Shown: piece after piece, positions 21,201-30,035 of the stretch
Numbering within the stretch: position 1 is the first letter of the stretch
How the letters are laid out: each line of letters begins with the position of its first letter
Assembly: GCA_014379625.1 (NCBI GenBank)
Contig: JACMLJ010000012.1
Coordinates: 242,936 to 306,935, forward strand
Length of the DNA: 64,000 nucleotides
Direction: 5' to 3'
From: Ferruginibacter sp.
GTDB taxonomy: Bacteria; Bacteroidota; Bacteroidia; Chitinophagales; Chitinophagaceae
The notes under the pieces: model-generated
The model's database searches: none
Seen by the model: only the letters and a program-made list of their open reading frames with translations
Told to the model about the DNA's origin: nothing
Position numbers and translations under genes: made by a program

Positions 21201-24200
21201 ATAACGGGTTCAGTGAACCGTTGCCGTCAAGATCGTAAAACAGGTTATTGGATACCAGGTTTTCAGAACCGGCAGTAGCATCCACTGCATTGTGATAAAC
21301 ACCATAAAAAGGAACCACGCTTGCAGGTGTACCCGTGAAGAATTTCGTGAAACGGTTCTTGGAAACCTTGAGGCTGTTGCTTACCACCGCAGTTGCATAA
21401 ACCCCATAAACCGGGTTGGCGGAAATAATAGTATTAGGTCTTGTAAATACATTACCCTCTATCAGCGTGTTCCTGGTGCCTGCCAGGTAAAAGCCGGTAG
21501 AATAGAAATCCCTGATGGTATTATTAGTAAATACATTATCAATCACCGGGTTAGCTGCTATACCTACCAGTGTAATGCCATAGTAACCGCCTATTATAGT
21601 ATCCCTGTCGAAAATATTGGCGTCACAAAGTGTGTTGCCCGTTACTACCGGGCCTGCATCTGTGGAATTGATTACCACCCCCGCAAAGTTGGTACTGTTG
21701 GCAGTAGTAGAACTGATGATGGTACACTTGCGGAAAATATTAGAGTCCGCCCTGTTAATTAATTGTACACCATACCCGTAAGTACCACTGGCTGCATTGA
21801 TGGTTAAACTATCAAACCGGATATAGTCAGCAGCATTTAATTTAATTACCGCCCGTTCATTGATATTGGTTGAACTAAAGGAAATGGTATTTCCATTTCC
21901 GTTAAATGTAATGGTATTGATGGCTGAAGTACCGGCTATGCTGTCTAATTTAAGTTGCTCAACATAAGGGCCTGTACCTGCAACCACATTGAATACCACC
22001 GGGCCTCCAATGATTCCGCAACTCATTGCGGCTTTGGCATCATTAAAGCTGTTAAAGTTTTTACCTGTGGCGGGATAATTGGTTGGAAAGATTTTATTTA
22101 TAGTATAAACATCACTTGGTAATGCCGGGGTTACCTGTAACAATAATGCGTTGGAAAATTCCGTAGAACCTCCGCAGGTGACTGCACAACGATAGTACCT
22201 TGATACTGTAGAAATGATTGTTGTATCAGGATAAGCCCTTACCCCTCCTATCGCGGTAAATGGTCCGCCTGCAGTTAAAGAAGATTGCCATTGGAAACTC
22301 TGGGCAGATCCCCAGGCGCCAATGGTTAAATTGAGCGTTACCGGAACATTTTGACAAACTGTGGTATCGTTAAAATTTGTATTGCCCGGAACTACAGGCA
22401 ATGTACACGAAGGAGCTGTAAACTCATATGCTCCCATGTCGGGTTTAACGGGATCACGGGGTAAATTTCTAATATCGGTATCGATATTAACGTAAGTACC
22501 CAGGTTATCAACGCCGGCGTTGGTTGGAGAATAATCACCCAGCGCAGGATTATTATAGAAAGGCACCCTTGATACTGAATTGGGATCCTTACCTGTTGCG
22601 ATTTGCCATGCGGTTAACGTAGCCTGGTTAGTATTAAAAAATCCAATGAAGTTTGTACCTGCAGCAGCATTGTTTACATAATCATTATAATTTGCTATAA
22701 TACCAGTGGTATTGGTAGCTAAGTAGATACAATGTTTAGCCCCTGCGCCACCGTTGCTGATGGTGATAATATTATCAAAGAAAAATATACCCCCGGCAAG
22801 AGTAGTTTGGAAGAAGCCCCTTGTGGTGGCGGTAGATGCAGAAGCGGTATGATCTAAAGAAACTGTGTTATGCAGATAATACAGGTTATCAGAACTTGTG
22901 TTTGACAAGCCGGTTATTGCGCCATTTGTCCTGATATTATAAATAAGGTTATTACTTACAATATTTGGGTTCGCCGAAGTTGCATCGCAGGCATTGAAAT
23001 TGATACCATTGAATGCACTGGTACTGGTAAGTGCGCCACCAAAAGGATTGGTGATCTTATTTTTGGATACAACTGCATCTGTACTTACCGCGGTAAAATA
23101 AATACCATCAAAAGTGGTCACCGAAGTACGGGTGGGCCTTGCAAGGGAATCACCCTCAATGGTGGTAAAATAGCTGCCTGCCACATAAACACCATATTGG
23201 TAAAAATCAAGTATTTTATTGTTAATAATCTTGTTATTACCGTTGGCGCCTGCTGTGGTAGCCACAATTGCAACTCCTGCAAAACCACCTGTGATGGTAT
23301 TTCCGGAAATGATATTGTAGTCATTCAATGCGGTGGCTGCGGTTGTGGTGATACTGGTGGCAGTGCCGTTGATAAGTACACCCGCGAAATTTTGTGTGGC
23401 ATCTGTAACGGAGCTATTGATCTTACAATTTCTTACGATGTTCGAATCTGAATTATTTATAAGCTGCACACCATAACCATAGGTACCGGTATTGGCATTT
23501 ATCACCAGGCTGTCGAAAATAATGAACTCCGCTCCTACCAATTTAATTACAGCGCGTTCGTTGGTATTGGTAGAAGCAAAACCAATAGAAGCCACGCCAT
23601 TTCCTTTAAAAGTCACAGTGTTTACAGGAGAAGCACCGGGTACAAAAGTCATGATCAACTGTTCGTTGTAGTTGCCCGTAAGACCGTTTAATACATTGAA
23701 AACAACCGGCCCGTTGATACCGCATTTGATATAATTATATGCATCGGCAAAGGTTAGGAAGTTTGGTAATACATTTAATCCGGCGCTGTTAATGGTAAAT
23801 GTACCGGAAACGGCAGGTGGACTGGTAAGTTGTAAGCCGGTAGAAGGCGCTGATCCGCCGCCATTGCTGCATATCGTTAATCTTCTGTAATAGGTGCTCA
23901 GATTCTGAGTCCCTGTATAGGTAGCTGAAGTGGCTCCGGCTATATTGGTCCAGGTGGTGTTGTTCGGAGAAGATTGCCATTGATAGGTAAGTCCGCTTGC
24001 ATCTGTAGCGCCAGTTACATCCAGGGTAAATGGAGTTGCGATACATATAATACCGGTTACAGAGCTGGTTGTGGTCCCCCCGGTAGGCGTTCCTGTACAA
24101 GGTGCAAAATCCGAACATTTTAAATTATCGATACCGATATCTGTAAAGCCAAAATCCGATGTCGTTCTAAACCTGATAACGGTGGTGGCTGACAGACTGT

Positions 24201-27200
24201 TAAAAATAATTGTTTTTGTTCTCCACGCCGCGGCTATACCGGCGCTATCCAGTCGGGTAAAGCTGGCTCCCCCATCAACGGATATTTGAACAGTAAGCGA
24301 ATCATCGCCAGTAGTATTAATATAATCGAATATTAACCGCTTGATCCCCGAAGCTGTATTGCAATTCATATACAGGTCAAGTGTACCCGTTGTACCATCC
24401 GCCGCCTGGTAAGTATGGAACCTGGCCGAATGAAGGCCGGCCGAAGCCGGTGGTGTGTAGATGCCAAGATTAGGGTTTACCCATGCCGCAGCGGCGGGGT
24501 CATCTTCGCGCCTCCAGGAATTATTTCCGGTTACCGGTGTATTTCTCCAGTAGATATTTGGAATTTCCCTGGTATCACAAGAGCTTAGCCAGGTATTTTC
24601 AAAACTTTCTGCATAAGGTAATACAGTGTACTGAGGGGCAATAATCCCTACAAGCACAGCAGCAGAATTACTGGAAGACCCACCCGTATTGGTACAGGTA
24701 ACTATGCGGCGGTACCAGGTAGCTGCCGTTTGAGTTCTGGTTAAAGTAATGGCAGTGGCGCCGGCGATATTGGTCCAGGTAGTATTATCGGGTGAAGATT
24801 GCCACTGGTAAGTAAGCCCCGAAGCATCTGTAGATCCCGTAACGTCCAACGTAAACGACACACCCAGACAAACAGGCGTAGCCGAAGTTGTGGCTACACC
24901 TCCAAGTGGCCCGCCGCTGCACGGTCCAAAATCGGCTAACTTTATATTATCGATACCAATATCTGTAGTACCACCATCACTTGTTGCCCTAAACCTGATA
25001 ATGGTGGTAGCGGAACTGCTTGTAAAAACTACCGTTTTGGTCCTCCATGCAGTAGCGAGCCCGGCACTGTCTAACCTGGTAAAACTAATTCCGCCATTGG
25101 TGGAAATAAGTATGGTCAGCGAGTCGTTTCCTGTCATATTGATAAAGTCATAAAACATCCTTTTTGTGGGACTCGCGGTATTACAATTAAGGTATACATC
25201 AAATGTACCGGCAGAACCGGTAGCAGTTAAATAAGTATGAAAACGAGCCGAACTTGTGCCAACAGAAGCGGCAGGTGTATAAGTGCCTAGTGTGGGGTTG
25301 AGCCAGGCGCCAGCAACAGCATCGTCATTGCGTCTCCACGATGTATTACCGGTTACCGGGATATTTGACCAGTAAATGTTGGGAATTTCCCTTAAACCGC
25401 AGGTACTGATCCAGGTGTTCTCAAAGCTTTCGTTATAAGGCAGCACCGTATATTGCGGGGCAATAACGCCGACGAGCAACGCTGTAGAATTACTCGAAGA
25501 ACCGCCCGCATTGCCACAGGTAATAATCCTCCGGTAATAAGTAGCTGCGGTTTGGGTTCTTGTTAAACTAATCCCCGTAGCGCCTGCAATATTGGCCCAG
25601 GTAATATTGTCACCGGAAGACTGCCACTGGTAAGTTAAACCTGAAGCATCCGTAGCACCCGTTACATCCAGTATAAACGGCACTCCCGCACAAACCGGTG
25701 AAGCTGAGGAAGTGGTTGTTCCTCCAAGCGGCGCCCCGGTACACGGTGCAAAATCTGTGATCCTTAAATTATCTATGCCGATATCAGTTACCCCAAATTC
25801 GGATGTGGCCCTGAACCTGATAATAGTGGTGGCCGAAGTACTTGAAAACACGATTGTTTTGGTTCTCCAGGCCGCTGCCACACCTGCGCTGTCAACTCTT
25901 GTAAAACTGGTACCGCCATTGGTGGAGATAAGAATAGATAAGGTATCAGTTCCGGTAGTATTAATATAATCGAAAAACATTCTTTTTGTGGCTGCGGCAG
26001 TATTACAATTCACAAAAACATCCAATGAGCCCGAAGTGCCGAATGGAGCCTGGTAGGTATGGAAACGTGCGGAATAAACCCCTGCGGAAGCCGTGGGTGC
26101 ATAGGCCCCAAAAGTTGGATTCACCCATGCGGCAGCCAACCCGTCATCATCCCTTCGCCAGGAAGTATTTCCGGTTGCGGGAGTATTTTTCCAACTGATA
26201 TTGGGTATATCTCTTGTATCGCAGCCATTAACCCAGGTATTTTCAAAACTTTCATTTATTGGCAACGTCAGATAGGTTGGCCCGGAAACCGAATTAACCT
26301 GTACTGAAGCGGACGTACTGCTTACAGCCGCGCAAGTTACAATGCAACGATAAAATTTTAGTGTTTCTGACTGTGTAGTTGTGTATGAAGAAGTTATAGC
26401 GCCGGTAATATTAGTCCATGGCCCACCTGCGGCCAATGCCGACTGCCACTGGTAACTAATGCCGGAAGCAATTGTAGAACCGGTAATGCTTAAAGTGAAA
26501 GGCGTACCAGGACATACGATATTGGTATTCGAAGAAACAGCGGTACCTGCTACAGGTGTGCCGGTACAGGCGGTAGCGGAAGTCCACGCAAATATTATAT
26601 TAGGGCGTGTTGTTGGAGCTCCGTTCTCTGTTGTAGTAGCTGTTCCGCAAAGATTATCAAGGTTATCTGCCCTGTATGAATGTGACCCGTTAAAGGACAA
26701 CCCTGTAGTCCAGGGAACTACCGGGTTTGATGTATAGGTAATACCTGCCGTAGAAGCCGGATCGCCGTTACAAACTTCAACGACTATATTATCTATCCCA
26801 TTCCAGAAAAATGGCGTGGTGAGTGTAAATGAATTGATGCCAACAACCGGAAGATGGTCTACCGGTCCAAAAACCTGGTTAACCGCTTCCCAGGTAGTAG
26901 GGCTAAGTGATGTGGCCGAAGTAGACCCGATTTTAATGGTATATTGCTCTATTGCGCCTTGTGTTGCCAGCACGCTGATAACCTCATGCTTTATCATAGA
27001 AATGGTTCCCGGCCCCATACCCGCGGCAGTTAACTCACTGGCAAGGTATAAGTACTGCATCCTGCTTCCCTCAAAATAATCCTGTAAAGGGCAGGGATAG
27101 GTGAATGAACCATTTCCCACTGTTCCTGTTCCGATACTGATATCGGTTTGGGCTTTTACCGAAGGTACCAGAAACAACAGCGTTAATAACACAAAAAGAA

Positions 27201-27237
27201 AATTCCGGTTAATAAGCGATGAGTAAGACTTTATCAT
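15205..27237 (-). CDS. Giant mosaic secreted protein (4010 aa) with type B T9SS sorting domain
   Basis: Signal peptide (about 1-30, SVKA-Q), then an N-terminal domain and Ig-like segments with YQWQS motifs. Three ~270-aa MAM/jelly-roll-like modules follow (about 320, 593 and 866 onward; ESFENTW, SWRRDDD, SARFHTYQ, DIGIDNL). Next come three parallel beta-helix regions (about 1147-1604, 1710-2172, 2276-2750; each opening YTIN... and closing LGAYEF/IGAYEF). An internal IgGFc-binding-type domain (about 2905-3330; RGKDFWVGYQ) resembles the N-terminus of the neighbouring adhesin. PKD, Ig-like and two FN3-like domains (about 3666, 3840) lead to the type B sorting domain (YIPNTFSPNDDGLND, INLVR). Likely surface-anchored or released by T9SS. 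The beta-helices could bind or cleave polysaccharide, but no catalytic residues are recognisable. Confidence 0.93.
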   Translation of the reverse strand: MIKSYSSLINRNFLFVLLTLLFLVPSVKAQTDISIGTGTVGNGSFTYPCPLQDYFEGSRMQYLYLASELTAAGMGPGTISMIKHEVISVLATQGAIEQYTIKIGSTSATSLSPTTWEAVNQVFGPVDHLPVVGINSFTLTTPFFWNGIDNIVVEVCNGDPASTAGITYTSNPVVPWTTGLSFNGSHSYRADNLDNLCGTATTTENGAPTTRPNIIFAWTSATACTGTPVAGTAVSSNTNIVCPGTPFTLSITGSTIASGISYQWQSALAAGGPWTNITGAITSSYTTTQSETLKFYRCIVTCAAVSSTSASVQVNSVSGPTYLTLPINESFENTWVNGCDTRDIPNISWKNTPATGNTSWRRDDDGLAAAWVNPTFGAYAPTASAGVYSARFHTYQAPFGTSGSLDVFVNCNTAAATKRMFFDYINTTGTDTLSILISTNGGTSFTRVDSAGVAAAWRTKTIVFSSTSATTIIRFRATSEFGVTDIGIDNLRITDFAPCTGAPLGGTTTSSASPVCAGVPFILDVTGATDASGLTYQWQSSGDNITWANIAGATGISLTRTQTAATYYRRIITCGNAGGSSSNSTALLVGVIAPQYTVLPYNESFENTWISTCGLREIPNIYWSNIPVTGNTSWRRNDDAVAGAWLNPTLGTYTPAASVGTSSARFHTYLTATGSAGTFDVYLNCNTASPTKRMFYDFINMTGNDSLTILISTNGGISFTRLDSAGLATAWRTKTVVFTSSSATTIIRFRATSDGGTTDIGIDNIKLADFGPCSGGPLGGVATTSATPVCLGVSFTLDVTGSTDASGLTYQWQSSPDNTTWTNIAGATAITLTRTQTAATWYRRIVTCTNTGGSSSNSAAVLVGIIAPQYTVLPYAESFENTWLSSCDTREIPNIYWRNTPVTGNNSWRREDDPAAAAWVNPNLGIYTPPASAGLHSARFHTYQAADGTTGTLDLYMNCNTASGIKRLIFDYINTTGDDSLTVQISVDGGASFTRLDSAGIAAAWRTKTIIFNSLSATTVIRFRTTSDFGFTDIGIDNLKCSDFAPCTGTPTGGTTTSSVTGIICIATPFTLDVTGATDASGLTYQWQSSPNNTTWTNIAGATSATYTGTQNLSTYYRRLTICSNGGGSAPSTGLQLTSPPAVSGTFTINSAGLNVLPNFLTFADAYNYIKCGINGPVVFNVLNGLTGNYNEQLIMTFVPGASPVNTVTFKGNGVASIGFASTNTNERAVIKLVGAEFIIFDSLVINANTGTYGYGVQLINNSDSNIVRNCKINSSVTDATQNFAGVLINGTATSITTTAATALNDYNIISGNTITGGFAGVAIVATTAGANGNNKIINNKILDFYQYGVYVAGSYFTTIEGDSLARPTRTSVTTFDGIYFTAVSTDAVVSKNKITNPFGGALTSTSAFNGINFNACDATSANPNIVSNNLIYNIRTNGAITGLSNTSSDNLYYLHNTVSLDHTASASTATTRGFFQTTLAGGIFFFDNIITISNGGAGAKHCIYLATNTTGIIANYNDYVNNAAAGTNFIGFFNTNQATLTAWQIATGKDPNSVSRVPFYNNPALGDYSPTNAGVDNLGTYVNIDTDIRNLPRDPVKPDMGAYEFTAPSCTLPVVPGNTNFNDTTVCQNVPVTLNLTIGAWGSAQSFQWQSSLTAGGPFTAIGGVRAYPDTTIISTVSRYYRCAVTCGGSTEFSNALLLQVTPALPSDVYTINKIFPTNYPATGKNFNSFNDAKAAMSCGIIGGPVVFNVVAGTGPYVEQLKLDSIAGTSAINTITFNGNGNTISFSSTNINERAVIKLNAADYIRFDSLTINAASGTYGYGVQLINRADSNIFRKCTIISSTTANSTNFAGVVINSTDAGPVVTGNTLCDANIFDRDTIIGGYYGITLVGIAANPVIDNVFTNNTIRDFYSTGFYLAGTRNTLIEGNVFTRPNTIISANPVYGVYATAVVSNSLKVSKNRFTKFFTGTPASVVPFYGVYHNAVDATAGSENLVSNNLFYDLDGNGSLNPLYNNGSDNVRYYHNTISLDNISSTSAAITQGFYQTVAATGIEFKNNIISIRRGGTGTKHAIYYNTITSEIESNNNDFYVKAAGTNNYIGFYTSNRATLAAWQSASGDDAASLSIDPTYISPATGYYAPGLLPLDNKGLPLGITTDILNLPRVALTPDIGAYEFAPPLCTSPPVAGTASVTPASGICLEAPIHLSLTGNSPIGTLIFQWQSAATAAGPWINLSPVQYTPDYDTVTTVNTFYRCAVTCNGITVYSNTVSVTLNSAPMSGIYTINPAGSGSRNFTSFQAAVAALSCGIADFVIFNTAPGTYTEQIRIPYVPGTSITKTVTFQKDPALPGTVNLTTAAPSAALNYTLKLDSATNFIFRNMTITGTNAAFGRVVELGAIASNDTIINCNIVAPLTVSAVNTSAGIYANAFRGSNIVIKNNTLTNGANGIYFTGTSATVLANPVIIDSNTVSGSYSHGIFTQYTNRSRIRGNTVTLGASQSAGSSGFYLDYIDSAYRLTGNTVNINNNTSGVYGINIRNSRSVFTDSSIVNSNKIIADTFNTGAVYGIGITLSKGINTLNNVMSLNSTGSPVYGMYHLNNTDAINYYNNSISIRGASATGYAGYFTQAVKATFNVKNNVFSNIGGGKALFVSNPSNFTADYNMLYSTGAILTQTSTGTITTFADFKAWTNAWNWDRYSISYPPAFVSNTDLRPAIANSNSWAMHGRGTQVKYNTYDFDNRYRPDSLTAGVPDLGAYEFFPTALPTIMLATPATPAPNITQTFSYGTDTVMRITWGASAPPSIAVRRYSGVVPSGLLAGTDSMYFYTKVDIPGGGNYPYAAKLYYINPWQGSIPSQNIIGMGRTTPSNAWVVGANSKINVAQKEISQDAIVYLDRFTGLVNPFAQLESEDSSSNRGKDFWVGYQRTNGFTATGGTQDMVIYMGAATQDAHVTITIENSLGTPWIRNYTVPAGTALSSVVIPKTGPDDARLVTEGKYDKKGIHIVSDVPIVAYAHIYESTNSGATMLMPTSVWGYEYYTLSSRQFYSTASYSAFHIVAKDDSTWIEINPSNTTLAGWVPGGGTQPNGNYLVKLNKGDAYQVLGAILTGSEGRDLTGSYVKSIANGQGVCHPIAVFAGSTRTSLGCGTSIGSGGDLIIQQIFPYQAWGNKYVTAPTSIGTGPNATSNMTNIYRVLVKDPATIVTRNGATLTGIINGRYYQFESNTADYIESNKPILLAQFMASSASNCLNTGGNGDPEMFYLSPLQQAIKSTQFYLNNLTAIDQNFITLVLPTEGLASLKIDGIGYGSIVATEKYSYDHPNLTGYTVVTKRWIPATGTAGTVESEQPFTGVVYGLGSVESYGYNLGTLVKNLNNASSVNNDLNVGTNATGYTCRNSPFKLKVLLPIKPDSIFWAISALAPHLTPGTDIIQRNPVPVDTTLVNGIDMYGYVLNVSFTIDTAGIFSVPIQFWSPDIEKCDKKQDGRVFIQVLPAPVTNFATTFPNASLSGCAGDVVNFTGDLITQNGIALNQWLWKFTNGVTTTTPAGQVQSFTYPGPGTFDVSLRGITADGCISDTIKKIIINPLPVVAITLDSIGICPNSGVTFTVSNPVAGVVYRWYSAPTGGTLLFTGTSYAPANVTPPVSYYVAGTSASGCVSVARKKVTAYQLPLLVAPAVTYVTASATATSVTFSWTPVAGAISYEVSVNNGPFVAPNPGPTSHTITGLGTLTSASIIVRANGANSCQSSLSVSTSGCTNSIAAVIPDSIAVCRDSSVTFSVQPVEAGITYSWFSSATGGTALATGPNYTVNGIAATTNFYVQQSRAVGGCTSTQRKRVTVTVLVQLTPTIASVDSVTVNSVKFKWNAVPGAATYQVSVGGGPWINPSSGSTGLTHTVTGLRPLDTVSVRVRAIGIITCQTSTSNAVSGRTLPDQIYIPNTFSPNDDGLNDVLQVYGYIIKSLTFTVFNQWGEKISESSRQANVWDGMYKGSKQPSGVYMYVCRITLLDGTIVSRKGSINLVR
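24090..26275 (-). repeat. Three ~820-bp coding repeats in the 4010-aa protein
   Basis: Three copies of a MAM/jelly-roll-like module plus an Ig-like linker start near 26275, 25460 and 24640, a period of about 818 bp. Each encodes ESFENTW, an N-T-SWRR-D block, SARFHTY and a closing DIGIDN motif. The copies remain alike at DNA level, for example around the SWRR and IGIDN codons. Confidence 0.85.
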
Positions 27238-27291
27238 TATTTTTTATTTAATTTTTTAGAACAAAACACGAACCGGTGCTGATGTTTTAAA

Positions 27292-27684
27292 TCAACTACC
27301 GGTATGGGCATTTACATTTATATCTGGGAATCCGGTGATTAAATTCGTTGGTGACCCTGTGAAAAAAGAGGAAGCGGGAAATAAAGGTTCTTTATTTTGG
27401 AAAGGGTGGCTGTCGGAACCGGGGCAAGTTACCAGACAAACTGCTGCCGGTAATCTTGCCGGTAATTTACAGGTTTTACCAAATGATGCAGGATAATTAT
27501 CGGGAGATGTATAAGCTGAAGAGGTTTTAACGTTTGCAAAGTATGGAAGATATCTTCCAATGGTTGCTGTTAAGGTATTTAAATGCAGGGAAGCCGGTTT
27601 ACCTGGTTGAATAAAAGTTACGATCCCGCCAGAAAATAAAAATACAATTATAACGTTAAGCACAGGAATGTACAATTTTCTCAT
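27292..27684 (-). CDS. Small predicted secreted protein, unknown function
   Basis: 130 aa from the ATG at 27684 (MRKLYIPVL), which opens with a hydrophobic segment that could be a signal peptide or single anchor (about 5-25). A longer in-frame start at 27756 only adds a hydrophobic stretch that would spoil the signal. The rest is Pro/Ser/Thr-rich with three Cys residues and matches no family I recognise. It lies 54 bp upstream of the 4010-aa gene on the same strand and may share its transcript. It could be a chance frame in AT-rich leader DNA. Confidence 0.4.
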   Translation of the reverse strand: MRKLYIPVLNVIIVFLFSGGIVTFIQPGKPASLHLNTLTATIGRYLPYFANVKTSSAYTSPDNYPASFGKTCKLPARLPAAVCLVTCPGSDSHPFQNKEPLFPASSFFTGSPTNLITGFPDINVNAHTGS

Positions 27685-28503
27685 GTAAGCCAATTTTTTT
27701 AAAAGATAAAAAATTAAAAACCATATTATACACTGATCATAAAGTTTATATGGCATTTACTAAAATAAGATAGAGGTAATATCAGGTACCTCCACAAATT
27801 ATTCAGTTGATGGACTGGGAATTAATGTTTCTCAAGTATAATCAGCAATTTTTTCTTAAATGATCTTTTACAAAATAAGTGGTAACCTTACCCTGTAACT
27901 TTTATAAATAAGATTGGCAATGTACTAATAAAAGTTAAACAAAAATTTTTTTTGGAATGTTTATCCGGAAAAACAGGTGATTTATTATACAACTGTTTTA
28001 AACATTTTTAAATATAATTATATTAAAATGCGTTATGTTGATATGCACAATGCAGAACTTTGTAGAAATCATCAAACAACCGCCTTATTTACTTAGATAA
28101 TATTTATATTTATCGTCAATAGCCTTAAAAAAGGATCAACAATCTACCGTATATTTTATTATACTATACCACCAATAAGCAGGATTAATTTTATATTATA
28201 TTATAAATTAATGTTTAAAAAAAATAAAGTATAAGTAAATAACTCCTTACTAATTGCCAGGATAATTAAATTAATTATTATACATATATAATTAATTCCC
28301 CCATTTTGTTTGCTCTACTTAAAACATAATGCAGGTCAAAAAAAAGTGCGCTAAAACCTTGAAATACATTTGCAATCCCTGATCTGAAAATTTTATTCCC
28401 TCGAAAAACAGAGATTTCCAAAATTCTCCAAAAACGCTGACTGGATGGAGTTTATCATAAGAGCATAAACATTTCATTCTCCCTTATCCATAACCGGGAA
28501 TAT
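27685..28503. other. AT-rich gene-free stretch
   Basis: About 820 bp with no credible gene. It is noticeably richer in A+T than the surroundings, especially 27950-28300, which has runs of A, T and TA steps. It probably contains the promoter for the giant-gene transcript. No clear TAnnTTTG box could be fixed in so AT-rich a sequence. Confidence 0.6.
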
Positions 28504-29826
28504 TTATTCAATGATCACGACAACCAGGTCCATTACATTGGTTTGGGTTGCCCCGGTTTTAATAAGTCCGTTGGTTTGTTCAAAGAAATGATAAGCATCA
28601 TTATCGTTTAAATATTTTCGTGCATCCAGTTTCTTTTCACGCATCATTAGTAAAGTTTCTTCATCTGCTATTGCCCCGGCTGCATCAGTGGGGCCATCGG
28701 TACCATCTGTACCTGCGGATAAAAATGTAAGGGAATGATGAAAGTCAGCAGCGTCTCCTGAATCCATTTCCAACAGGGCGCTCAATACCATCTGTTGGTT
28801 GCGGCCGCCCATTCCCGTGCCGGTAACCGTTACTGTTGTTTCGCCCCCAAACAGAAAACAGGCAGGAAAATTTCCCGCATATTGTTTACAGTAACAGGTA
28901 ATATGCCTGCCTGCAGCAGCCGCATCGCCATTCAGATTATTATCAATGGAAGCAATAGAATAGCCGAGTTCTCCTGCACTTAAAACGGCTGCTTTCAAAG
29001 CGATGCTGTTATTGCCAATGACCCTGTTAATTACCTGTTTAAAAACCGGGTCATCTTCACCGGGTATTTCATCTACTATTCCGCTAATACCATCATTGAT
29101 ATACTGAAGTATTGGCGCAGGCAACTGACCCGCTAAAGCATATTTTTCGAGGATGATTTTCACGTCGTAAAAAGTACTGTCCCCCGCAACGGTGGGGCCG
29201 CTTGCAATTATGGATAGATCATTACCCGGAACATCGGCAATAATAAAGGAGAACCATTTGGCTTGCGGTGCATACTGTAATAATTGTCCGCCTTTAATAA
29301 CGGACAGGTGTTTGCGAATTGTATTGACTTCATCAATCGTTGCACCGCTGTTGAGTAATAACTGAAAGGTGAGCTGAACATCAGTTAAGGATGCCCCAGC
29401 CGGAACATCTATCCAAAGTGAAGAAGCCCCTCCGCTAATGAGGCAAATAACAATATCGTTTGGGCCGGCAAATTGCAATAACTGAATTGTTTTTGCCGTG
29501 GCTTCCAGGCCATGCATATCGGGTACGGGATGGGCCGCTTCCAGGCAAATGATCTTTTGCAAATGCAGGGCATGACCATATTTCGTCACCACTATTCCGG
29601 CCGTAACCAAGGCGCCCAAAATTTCTTCTACGGTTTTAGCCATTGCGGCGCTGGCTTTTCCGGCACCGATTACATAAATATGCTGTAATTCACTGACTAA
29701 AAAACGCTGGTCAAAAATATGCAGCATTTTGTTCTCAATAAATAAATGATCAGGTATTAACAGTGCGGGCTGAACGGCCGCCACAGCAGTTTTGAATATT
29801 TGTATGGCTTTTTCCCTCGTAGTCAT
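28504..29826 (-). CDS. Glycerate 2-kinase (GckA/TtuD, MOFRL family)
   Basis: 440-aa cytoplasmic kinase of the type II glycerate kinase family, converting D-glycerate to 2-phosphoglycerate with ATP. Family motifs seen in order: VIGAGKASAAMAK, AAHPVPD, LISGGASSL, TIRKHLSVIKGG, IADVPGNDLSIIASGPT, LFGGETTVTVTGTGMGGRNQ and FLSAGTDGTDGPTDAAGA, covering the N-terminal GCK domain and C-terminal MOFRL domain. Length is normal. It lies 209 bp downstream of a DctA-like symporter on the same strand, so uptake and use of small organic acids may be linked. That link is inference. Confidence 0.93.
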   Translation of the reverse strand: MTTREKAIQIFKTAVAAVQPALLIPDHLFIENKMLHIFDQRFLVSELQHIYVIGAGKASAAMAKTVEEILGALVTAGIVVTKYGHALHLQKIICLEAAHPVPDMHGLEATAKTIQLLQFAGPNDIVICLISGGASSLWIDVPAGASLTDVQLTFQLLLNSGATIDEVNTIRKHLSVIKGGQLLQYAPQAKWFSFIIADVPGNDLSIIASGPTVAGDSTFYDVKIILEKYALAGQLPAPILQYINDGISGIVDEIPGEDDPVFKQVINRVIGNNSIALKAAVLSAGELGYSIASIDNNLNGDAAAAGRHITCYCKQYAGNFPACFLFGGETTVTVTGTGMGGRNQQMVLSALLEMDSGDAADFHHSLTFLSAGTDGTDGPTDAAGAIADEETLLMMREKKLDARKYLNDNDAYHFFEQTNGLIKTGATQTNVMDLVVVIIE

Positions 29827-30035
29827 AGCTGATGGTATGAAGCATCCGGTAAATAAAACAGGTCAATGGTCAATCAATGTCGTTTAGTTAAGCCCTGCAA
29901 ACTAATTGCACCGTCATTTTACTCTTAACACAACACTATCATCTTTCCTTTTAAACAAGTACGGGTAAACCGTTTTGTAAACGCATCGCTTCCTGGTTTT
30001 GAATACTTTTTAATCTGTAGCGTCGAAAGTGCTTA

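Noticed and set aside
7224..27237. The two giants as one gene split by a frameshift
   Set aside because: Each has its own signal peptide and its own C-terminal sorting domain, and a strong terminator separates them.
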